Source: Chloroflexota bacterium (lineage in GTDB: Bacteria > Chloroflexota > Anaerolineae > Ardenticatenales > Ardenticatenaceae). From it: a stretch of 11,756 bases of DNA. The stretch covers positions 1 through 11,756 of the forward strand of contig DOUV01000361.1 of NCBI GenBank assembly GCA_003520455.1, in the 5' to 3' direction. Positions within the stretch are counted from its first letter, which is position 1; every line of letters begins with the position of its first letter. Below the pieces are notes generated by a model. That model was given only the letters and a program-made list of their open reading frames with translations. It did no database searches and was not told where the DNA came from. A program made the position numbers and the translations under genes. Of the stretch, positions 1 through 5,979 are shown in pieces.

Positions 1-180
1 GGCCGCGCGACAACCGTCTCCACTGGCGCCGGAAGGGCACCCGGCGCCCAGACCCAAGGCCGCCTGCGCGGTGGTCAGGTCCCCCAACTCTTGGCGATCC
101 TCAACAACGCCGTCTTGACCGGCATGGATCACCTCGGTCTGACTTTTGAGACGCCCCGGTTCATCCTCTCGGGGCATTGA
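1..180 (+). pseudogene. ISAs1/H-repeat-type transposase, decayed C-terminal remnant (cut by window edge)
   Basis: This is the 3' end of a broken DDE transposase gene whose start lies outside the window. Reading frame 3 at positions 9-41 gives DNRLHWRRKGT. Frame 1 from about 61 gives RLRGGQVPQLLAILNNAVL and runs to a TGA at 178-180. Together these match the end of ISAs1-family proteins: in the E. coli H-repeat protein the same region reads roughly ENKLHWRLDV, then an acidic ED, then an RRG segment followed by a helix with xxLxxxRxxxI. Here the two halves lie in different frames, so there is a frameshift between about 41 and 61, and the conserved GED/NED acidic pair is lost (KGTRRPD in its place). 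The C-terminus after MDHLG is also short. Family assignment rests on the NRLHWRR plus RLRGGQ pattern. The element is inferred to be inactive. Confidence 0.55.
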
Positions 181-205
181 CTATCCTGACGCCGGGCTGT
201 ATAAT
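177..205 (+). promoter_or_regulatory. Candidate sigma-70 promoter at the end of the transposase remnant
   Basis: TTGACT (177-182) and a perfect TATAAT (200-205) are separated by exactly 17 bases, close to the housekeeping consensus. Transcription would begin near 212 and run rightward. The -35 box overlaps the last codons of the transposase remnant, so this may be an outward-facing promoter brought by the insertion element. The nearest convincing gene starts at 817, which would imply a leader of about 600 bases, unless the transcript is a separate short RNA. Confidence 0.5.
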
Positions 206-805
206 CGCAACGCACCTGGCGCCCGACCCTGTTATCCCCCAGCAGCCACTCTCCGTCCCCTGGTTGCTCCAATCGACTGGGGTGAAGTCGATAGCACCGT
301 CGGCCGCTGTTATAGAACTCGTTCAGCAGTCGTCGTGAGTTGCTGATACTGAACTGCCCGGCCTTTGTCCTTCTTGGGATTCGCACGGTTTCCTCTCACC
401 TGAGAACTGCAATACCTCGTCCGGCGGCGGCGGCCCGCCAAAGCCACCGCCGCTTCAATGTGTATCTCTGTGTTATCGCATGATGATCTGATCGCGTTTC
501 CATCCCAAAGGAGGTGATGGTCGCTTCCCTACCCGGATCACAGGCAGGTCCTTGCTCATGCAACAGAAGGTCGGGGCGCAAGGATTTCTGCCCGATTGAC
601 TCTTCCTGTACTTGCCCATGAACAGCAACGCTTCAATCAGGCTTTGATGGGCTCGGCGGCGCCGGCAGAGAAGTTGCAGGCACAAGCGCCACGCCGCGAT
701 TCTAGCAAGGTTCCGCCAGAAAAGGGAGGAGAAAAGGGACCCAACGATTCGATTGCCAAATCAAGCGCCTCACACATCCACTGGCATAAACCGGTTTGCA
801 GAACC
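206..805. other. Long intergenic/leader region upstream of gene A, no convincing gene
   Basis: No reading frame here has protein-like composition, a good ribosome binding site or recognisable motifs. Visible elements are a 7-bp hairpin ATCGACT/AGTCGAT (272-278 with 286-292), a GC-rich imperfect hairpin at 424-453, an isolated AAAGGAGGTGAT (507-518) with no properly spaced start codon after it, and the 10-bp palindrome AAACCGGTTT (788-797) just before the ribosome binding site of gene A. Positions 227-231 (CCCTG) could be the outer end of an ISAs1-type element, because family ends usually read CAGGG inward, but no partner repeat is in view. Confidence 0.5.
424..453. other. GC-rich imperfect hairpin in the leader region
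   Basis: GCGGCGGCGGC (424-434) pairs with GCCACCGCCGC (443-453) with one mismatch and an 8-base loop. There is no T-run after it on either strand, so a classical intrinsic terminator is not supported. It could be part of a structured leader of gene A or a chance GC-rich stem. Confidence 0.35.
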
Positions 806-813
806 AAGGAGAG
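806..813 (+). promoter_or_regulatory. Ribosome binding site of gene A
   Basis: AAGGAGAG lies 3 bases before the ATG at 817, with its AGGAG core about 5-6 bases away. This decides the start: the frame stays open further upstream (TTG at 796), but that TTG has no ribosome binding site, and the ATG is followed directly by a signal peptide. Confidence 0.7.
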
Positions 814-816
814 ATT

Positions 817-3800
817 ATGGTACAGCATCGTTGGAAGCTGATCGCCCTGCTGACGCTCGGCTTTCTCTTGGCCCTCGCTCCGGCCGCGCTCGCTCACACC
901 AGTCCGACCCAATCGAGCCAGGCGTCGCTCTTCCCACGCCCGGTCTCGATCGTCGACGATCGTGATGAATCCAGCACCCCCAGAATGTCGCATCGCCTCA
1001 TTGTGGAGTTGCAGTCACCCTCGTTGGTCGAATGGGCTGCCAGCAGTATGAGTGCCCAATCGGCCGACCCGGCACTCTTCGCCAATGGCCGGCTGAATGT
1101 GGCCGCGCCCTCCGCCCAGAACTACATTCGGCAGCTCAAAGCGGAGCAACAAGCTTTCGTGACGGCCATGACCAGGGCCGTGCCGAGCGCCCAGGTCGCA
1201 ACCTTCAAGGATGAGACCGGTCGCCTCAATGCTGCTACCTATCAGATTGTGATGAATGCCGTAGCCGTCGACGCTGGCCTCACAGCGGATGTAAGCGCGC
1301 TCGAGCGCCGGTTGAGCCGGATCAAGGACGTCAAGCACGTCTACCGCGACTACGCTCACCAGCCTGACCTGTACGCCAGCGTGCCTCTGATCAACGCCGC
1401 CGCCGCGTGGAACAACGCCGCCATCGGCGGTATGGAGAACGCCGGCGCAGGCATCAAGGTGGCTTCCATGGACGGTGGCATCCACAAGGATGCCCCCATG
1501 TTCGACGGCACCGGCTACAGCTATCCGGCCGGCTACCCGCTGGGGGACGGGCGCAACAACAACGGCAAGATCATTGCCAGCCGCGCCTACTTCCGCACGT
1601 GGGACCCGCCGTCGGCCGGCGATGAAAATCCCTGGCCGGGAACGAATGGAACCTCCCACGGCGTCCACACGGCCTCCATCGCTGCGGGGGATCCGGTGGT
1701 CGCCAGTTATCTGGGCATCACCCAGACCATCAGTGGCGTCGCGCCCCACGCCTACGTCATGAGCTACCGCGTCTTCTACAACAGCATCACCAACGACGGC
1801 AGCTTCTACAACGTTGAAGGGATCGCGGCGTTGGAAGATATCGTGGCCGACGGAGCCGACGTGCTAAACAACTCGTGGGGAGGTGGCCCAGGGAGTACCG
1901 GCGGTGAGTTCGATCCTCTCGATCGAGCCTTGATCAACGCTGCGAACGCTGGCGTCTTCGTCAGTATGTCCAACGGCAATGCCGGGCCGGGCCGCGGCAC
2001 CAGCGACCACCCATCCTCGGACTATATCAACGTCGCGGCCAGCACCACGACGGGGACCCTCGCCGCCGGTCGCCTCGAGGTTACCGCGCCGGAGCCGGTC
2101 TCGGACACGCTCCAGGCGATCCCGATCGCGGGATCCACGTTCGGCGCTCCGTTGCCGCTCGCCACAATTGTCGGTCCCTACCCCTTCGTGACCGCCGCCT
2201 CGCTCGGCAGCGCGACCGCCTGTGGCGACCCCAACACTGCCAACCCCTTCCCGCCCGGGAGCCTCACCGACAAGGCTGTTATCATTCGTCGCGGGAGCTG
2301 TGAATTCGGACAAAAGGTACTCAACGCCGAGCGCGCGGGCGCCATCTTCGCTGTTGTCTACAATAACGCCGGCGACGGGTTGATCTCGATGGCTCCGGGC
2401 GAGTGGGGCGGACAAGTCACCATCCCGTCCATCTTTATCGGCCAGTCGAACGGCGAGGCGGTCGTCGCCTGGTACGACGCTCACGGCGATGACTCCCAAT
2501 TCCAGGTGAATACCATCGCCTTCCAGATCGGTAACACGCCAGACCTCATCGCCAACTTCAGCAGCCGCGGCCCCGGTGTGGGCAATGTGTTGAAACCCGA
2601 CATCGCTGCCCCAGGGGTCAACATCCTGGCGCAAGGCTTCACGCCGGGAGCGACGGGTGAGGCCCGCCATCTGGGCTACGGCCAGGCCTCGGGCACCAGT
2701 ATGGCCGCGCCGCACGTGACCGGTGCTGCCGCGCTGCTCAAGCAGATCCACCCGACCTGGAGCAACGCCTGGATCAAGTCGGCGCTGATGAGCAGCTCCA
2801 AGTACATCGGGATCTACAACGAGGATGCGTCTCCGGCGCAACCCTTGGACATGGGCGCCGGCCGCCTGGACCTGACCAACGCCGCCGACCCGGGCATCAT
2901 CCTCGACCCGCCCGGCCTCAGCTTCGGCCAGGTGATGAGCGGCACGACCGCCAGCCTGAACGTTCGGCTCACCAGCGTCGCCGCGGCCTCTGAGACTTAT
3001 GACGTCACCACCCTCTACACCGGAAGCGGCTTCGATGCGACCACCGCCGTTGCAGGCATGACAGTGACGCCGAGCAGCGTCACCCTGGCACCGGGCCACA
3101 GCACGACCATCCGCGTCGAGTGGGACACAGCGGCCTCGATGGGCTACGGTGACAACCAGGGCTTCGTTGTCTTCACCGGCTCGCAGCACAACGCCCACAT
3201 GCCGGCCTGGATACGGGTGGGGTATGAGAGCCAGGGCGCCGACGTCCTGATCATCGACAACGATGCCAGCAGCAGTGTGGGTCTGCCTGACTATACCCCC
3301 TACTACACCAGCACCCTGGAGACACTCGGCTACAGCTACGAGGTCTGGGATGCCGACGCTAACTACGGTCATGCCGCGACGATCCCAGATGCGACGTTCC
3401 TGGACCGTTACCCGACCATCATCTACCAAACGGGGGACAACTTCTATCCCAATGGGTCCTTCACCGTTGCCACGGCACCAACGACGTTTGACATGGACCG
3501 GCTGGTGGAGTACGTGAACAACGGCGGCCACCTCATCGCCTTCGGTCAGGATCTGTCCTCGGCGACTGGTGGCAGTAGTAATCCGCCATTCTTCTACGGT
3601 GCTGTTCTCGGCGCCGGCTACCTGCAGGACAGTGTGAACGATGAGAAGGTCTTCACTGACACGGCCCAGCTGTTGGTCGGCCTGCCGGGAACGGCCTTCA
3701 GCAGCTTGAGCCTCGACATCAGCGCCAGAGGCGATGGCGCCGGCAACCAGGCGTACATCGACGAGGTCAACGTCGCCTGTGTGGACCCGGGTGCCCCCGC

Positions 3801-4710
3801 GCCAGGCTGTGATCCTTACGAGCCTGTGATGAAGTACAGCGTCGGCGACAATTATGTAGAAGACGGCTACATCGCGCTTGGGCACCGCGATCAGCCAACG
3901 CTCGAACGCCCTGGCACGACCCTTGCCGGACGCGCTCTCTACTTCACCCTCGGTCTGGAGGGCATCAACAGCGACACCGGGTACAATACCCGCGGGGATC
4001 TGCTCGGCACGGCGCTCGATTGGGCGCTCGATCAGGCCACCGTCACCATCACGCCGACGGTCAATCCCGCCGGCCGGGTAAGCTATTTCATGGCAGGGCT
4101 GGAATCCAGTGTCGGCGCGGAGGGCGCAACGTATCGCTGGGACTTCGGCGACGGCTCGCACTACAGTCCTACCACCGGCAGCGCCACTGCCGGCCACACC
4201 TACAGCGCCGCCGGCATCTACACCGTGCGGGTCGAGGCGACGGACAGCCTGGGCACGCGAGTCATTGGCGAGACCGAGGTCATGGTCGGCTACGGGGTCT
4301 ACGTGCCGATCGTGATGATGAACGGGATGATGCCGGCCACACCGACCGCGCTCGAGGCGGCCCTGAGTGGTGCCAACGAGGTGCCCCCGGTCACCACGGA
4401 GGCGAGCGGCCAGGCCACCTTCGCGTATGACCCGACCACACGCGAATTGGACTACACGCTGGAGGTTTGGGGTATCTCGCAAGCCGGTATCACGGCGGCC
4501 CACATCCATCGAGGCGCCGCGGGCTCCAACGGGGGCGTCGCCTATACCCTCTACACGGGCGATGGCAGCTTGTTTCCCGGCCATCCCATCAGTGGGTCGG
4601 TGACGCTGAGTGAGGAGGATGCTGCGCGGCTGACGAGTGCGGGCCTCTACGTCAACGTCCACACCACCGATCACCCCGGGGGTGCGATCCGCGGGCAAAT
4701 CATGCCCTGA
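817..4710 (+). CDS. Secreted S8 (subtilisin-like) serine protease with PA, PKD and CHRD domains (gene A)
   Basis: Predicted to be an exported endopeptidase of 1297 aa. Residues 1-26 are a signal peptide (basic start, long hydrophobic core, cleavage after ALA). Residues about 58-180 resemble an I9 inhibitor propeptide. The catalytic domain carries Asp219 (VASMDGGI), His281 (SHGVHTASIAAG), oxyanion Asn388 (SNGNAGPG) and Ser628 (SGTSMAAPHVTG). A protease-associated (PA) domain of roughly residues 435-560 (Cys469, RRGSCEFGQK) is inserted between Asn388 and Ser628, as in the lactocepin/cucumisin-like S8 group. After it come beta-rich Fn3-like segments (about 680-805), an alpha/beta segment resembling GATase1/ThuA folds (about 809-935, VLIIDND, LVEYVNNGGHLIAFG), a PKD domain (about 1074-1157, YRWDFGDGS), a VYVPIVM segment (1161-1167) and a CHRD domain (about 1179-1297, LSGANEVPP, AHIHRG, PGGAIRGQI). 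The triad is intact. The Asp motif is unusual in having Gly after Asp instead of Thr/Ser. The family is certain; substrate and anchoring are unknown. Confidence 0.95.
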   Translation: MVQHRWKLIALLTLGFLLALAPAALAHTSPTQSSQASLFPRPVSIVDDRDESSTPRMSHRLIVELQSPSLVEWAASSMSAQSADPALFANGRLNVAAPSAQNYIRQLKAEQQAFVTAMTRAVPSAQVATFKDETGRLNAATYQIVMNAVAVDAGLTADVSALERRLSRIKDVKHVYRDYAHQPDLYASVPLINAAAAWNNAAIGGMENAGAGIKVASMDGGIHKDAPMFDGTGYSYPAGYPLGDGRNNNGKIIASRAYFRTWDPPSAGDENPWPGTNGTSHGVHTASIAAGDPVVASYLGITQTISGVAPHAYVMSYRVFYNSITNDGSFYNVEGIAALEDIVADGADVLNNSWGGGPGSTGGEFDPLDRALINAANAGVFVSMSNGNAGPGRGTSDHPSSDYINVAASTTTGTLAAGRLEVTAPEPVSDTLQAIPIAGSTFGAPLPLATIVGPYPFVTAASLGSATACGDPNTANPFPPGSLTDKAVIIRRGSCEFGQKVLNAERAGAIFAVVYNNAGDGLISMAPGEWGGQVTIPSIFIGQSNGEAVVAWYDAHGDDSQFQVNTIAFQIGNTPDLIANFSSRGPGVGNVLKPDIAAPGVNILAQGFTPGATGEARHLGYGQASGTSMAAPHVTGAAALLKQIHPTWSNAWIKSALMSSSKYIGIYNEDASPAQPLDMGAGRLDLTNAADPGIILDPPGLSFGQVMSGTTASLNVRLTSVAAASETYDVTTLYTGSGFDATTAVAGMTVTPSSVTLAPGHSTTIRVEWDTAASMGYGDNQGFVVFTGSQHNAHMPAWIRVGYESQGADVLIIDNDASSSVGLPDYTPYYTSTLETLGYSYEVWDADANYGHAATIPDATFLDRYPTIIYQTGDNFYPNGSFTVATAPTTFDMDRLVEYVNNGGHLIAFGQDLSSATGGSSNPPFFYGAVLGAGYLQDSVNDEKVFTDTAQLLVGLPGTAFSSLSLDISARGDGAGNQAYIDEVNVACVDPGAPAPGCDPYEPVMKYSVGDNYVEDGYIALGHRDQPTLERPGTTLAGRALYFTLGLEGINSDTGYNTRGDLLGTALDWALDQATVTITPTVNPAGRVSYFMAGLESSVGAEGATYRWDFGDGSHYSPTTGSATAGHTYSAAGIYTVRVEATDSLGTRVIGETEVMVGYGVYVPIVMMNGMMPATPTALEAALSGANEVPPVTTEASGQATFAYDPTTRELDYTLEVWGISQAGITAAHIHRGAAGSNGGVAYTLYTGDGSLFPGHPISGSVTLSEEDAARLTSAGLYVNVHTTDHPGGAIRGQIMP

Positions 4711-4718
4711 CCCAACGA

Positions 4719-4756
4719 GGAAGGCCAACCAGGGCGCACGCTCCGGTTGGCCTTCC
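4719..4756 (+). terminator. Hairpin just after gene A (candidate transcription terminator)
   Basis: GGAAGGCCAACC (4719-4730) pairs perfectly with GGTTGGCCTTCC (4745-4756) around a 14-base loop, 8 bases after the stop codon. There is no T-run after it, only CCCCGG, so it is an atypical intrinsic terminator or an mRNA-stabilising 3' stem. Position and perfect pairing are the support. Confidence 0.6.
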
Positions 4757-4787
4757 CCCGGCCCGGCCTCCATAACGCGCAACCAAT

Positions 4788-4819
4788 GCATGGGGCGGCT
4801 CCAGGGAGCCGCCCCGTGT
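4788..4819 (+). terminator. Second hairpin downstream of gene A
   Basis: GGGGCGGCTCC (4792-4802) pairs perfectly with GGAGCCGCCCC (4805-4815). The innermost pair would leave only 2 bases, so the real loop is 4. Four more pairs outward (4788-4791 with 4816-4819) include two that pair only as G-U on the + strand. TTCGG follows instead of a T-run. In tandem with the previous stem it could back up termination or protect the 3' end. Confidence 0.5.
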
Positions 4820-4860
4820 TCGGTTCCACTGTCTAGTCCCCCACCGAGACTGTGAAGCGG

Positions 4861-4967
4861 GCCAGACGTCCGAAGTCTTTGGACGGCTGTCTGCGGGCCT
4901 CCCCGGCCTCTGATACAAGCCGCACGGTGCCCATCAGCCCTGCGGCAGCAGACTTCGGACGTCTGGC
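4861..4967. repeat. 107-bp element with perfect 18-bp terminal inverted repeats
   Basis: The left arm 4861-4878 (begins GCCAGACGTCC, ends GAAGTCT) is the exact reverse complement of the right arm 4950-4967, with 71 bases between them. Each arm also holds a quasi-dyad AGAC...GTCT. No clear target-site duplication flanks it and there is no reading frame inside, so it could be a tiny non-autonomous mobile element (MITE-like), a REP/BIME-type extragenic palindrome, or a large transcript-end hairpin. A similar core, GACGTC-n-GAAGT, recurs at 5828-5839. Confidence 0.6.
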
Positions 4968-5099
4968 AGACCGAAATCTCGTTGAAGTATCGGCCACGGC
5001 CACCTGAAAATGGACACATGGGGGCGGCAATCGGGCTCTTCCACGCTCTTGATGGCACCAGCCAACAGCGATCAAGCAACAGATGCCAGGCAAATGGGC

Positions 5100-5130
5100 T
5101 TGACTTGCGCCAGGTGCCTCCGGCTATACT
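5100..5130 (+). promoter_or_regulatory. Candidate promoter of the DoxX gene
   Basis: TTGACT (5100-5105) and TATACT (5125-5130) match sigma-70 boxes well, but the spacer is 19 bases, two more than ideal. The predicted start is near 5137, giving a leader of about 130 bases before the ATG at 5271. The leader carries the stem described at 5154-5201. Confidence 0.45.
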
Positions 5131-5153
5131 GTGTCATCCCTATGGACGCGCCG

Positions 5154-5201
5154 CACATATGAGGACGTTCTCAAGGACACTTTCCGGGATGCCTCTATGT
5201 G
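5154..5201 (+). promoter_or_regulatory. Stem-loop in the predicted leader of the DoxX gene
   Basis: CACATA-t-GAGG (5154-5164) pairs with CCTCTATGTG (5192-5201): ten pairs with a single bulged T and a 27-base loop. It lies between the predicted transcription start and the ribosome binding site. It could be a regulatory leader element or a DNA operator dyad. It matches no riboswitch class I recognise. Confidence 0.35.
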
Positions 5202-5270
5202 ATACTGCCGCCGCTCGGGTGCAATCCTGGGATGAATATCAATGCTGGAAGAGGAAGGATGGAGTCCACC

Positions 5271-5795
5271 ATGTCGGCTGATCTTGGATTGTTACTCTTG
5301 CGCCTTACTGTCGGCCTGCTGATCGCGGGCCACGGTGCGCAGAAGCTCTTTGGCTGGTTTGGCGGCCACGGTCTGGCAGGGACGGCGGGCTGGCTCGGCT
5401 CGATGGGTCTACGCCCCGCCGCGTTGTGGGCCTTCATGGCCGCGATCAGCGAGTTTGGCGGCGGCGTCCTGTTGGCGCTCGGGCTCTTGAACCCGCTCGG
5501 CTCCCTCGGCGTGATGGCCGCCATGCTGATGGCAATCAGCATGGTTCACTGGCGCAACGGTGTGTGGGCCGCACAGGCCGGGATCGAGTTCCCGCTCACC
5601 AACGCTGTGGTAGCACTCACGTTGGCGCTCGCCGGACCGGGCGCGTATTCCCTGGATGCGGCACTGAACCTCGCTCTCCCTGAACCGGCAACACTCATCG
5701 TTGGCGTGATCCTGGTCAGCCTGGGAATCATCAGCGCCCTTCTCAGTCGGCCACGTCAGCGCGTGACCACGGGCGCTGCGGGGCGGGCCGGATAA
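5271..5795 (+). CDS. DoxX family integral membrane protein (gene B)
   Basis: A 174-aa polytopic membrane protein. Hydrophobic segments lie at about 5-23, 50-72, 76-95, 109-121 and 138-158. The family signature GHGAQKLFGWFGG is at residues 20-32, followed by SEFGGGVLLALGLLNPLG (60-77) and VHWRNG (92-97). This pattern is typical of the DoxX family (DoxX/YqjF-like), whose members are linked to quinone-related redox chemistry or redox stress in some bacteria; the role here is not known. I chose the ATG at 5271 because the family usually begins a few residues before LLLLRL and GGAG (5261-5264) is well spaced for it. An ATG at 5259 directly abuts its purine tract (5248-5258), and GTG at 5199 adds residues unlike the family. 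It has its own promoter and ends before a convergent hairpin, so it is probably monocistronic. The basic, Gly-rich tail after residue 159 is probably cytoplasmic. Confidence 0.88.
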   Translation: MSADLGLLLLRLTVGLLIAGHGAQKLFGWFGGHGLAGTAGWLGSMGLRPAALWAFMAAISEFGGGVLLALGLLNPLGSLGVMAAMLMAISMVHWRNGVWAAQAGIEFPLTNAVVALTLALAGPGAYSLDAALNLALPEPATLIVGVILVSLGIISALLSRPRQRVTTGAAGRAG

Positions 5796-5827
5796 CACCG
5801 CACCAACCTTTGACTCCGAGGGTGGGC

Positions 5828-5841
5828 GACGTCAGAAGTTT
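5828..5841 (+). repeat. Degenerate copy of the inverted-repeat arm core
   Basis: GACGTCAGAAGTTT matches 12 of 14 positions of GACGTCCGAAGTCT in the arm of the 107-bp element at 4861-4967. It lies on the far side of the DoxX gene. Over this length the match could be chance. Confidence 0.25.
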
Positions 5842-5918
5842 CATCCTGCTCTCGGTCCACGACTCACGGTGGCCGTCGCGTGCAATCGTCCATTTGCTGG
5901 GGCAGGCAAAGCGCCCCG

Positions 5919-5969
5919 CACCAACAAACCGGCCGGCGAGGGGGCTCCTCGCCGGCCGGTTTGTTGGTG
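5919..5969. terminator. Long perfect hairpin between convergent genes B and C (bidirectional terminator candidate)
   Basis: A perfect 23-bp stem joins 5919-5941 to 5947-5969 around a 5-base loop (GGGCT). The arm runs from CACCAACAAACC to GGCCGGCGAGG. It sits 11 bases beyond the stop of gene C and 123 bases beyond the stop of gene B, which face each other. There is no uninterrupted T-run, but the base of the stem is AACAAAC/GTTTGTT. It can form from either transcript, so termination or 3'-end processing in both directions is the natural reading. Confidence 0.7.
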
Positions 5970-5979
5970 GGAAACGGCC

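Noticed and set aside
507..518. AAAGGAGGTGAT, the exact complement of a 16S rRNA 3' end
   Set aside because: No start codon lies at proper spacing, no protein-like frame follows, and no other rRNA sequence is nearby on the minus strand.
1864..5079. Long minus-strand open frame (1071 codons) opposite gene A
   Set aside because: It is a shadow of the high third-position G+C of gene A: biased in Arg/Gly/Val/Asp, no domains, and gene A's product is unambiguous.
4982..5281. Plus-strand 99-codon frame before the DoxX gene
   Set aside because: Composition is not protein-like, it overlaps the DoxX promoter and start, and it has no ribosome binding site.
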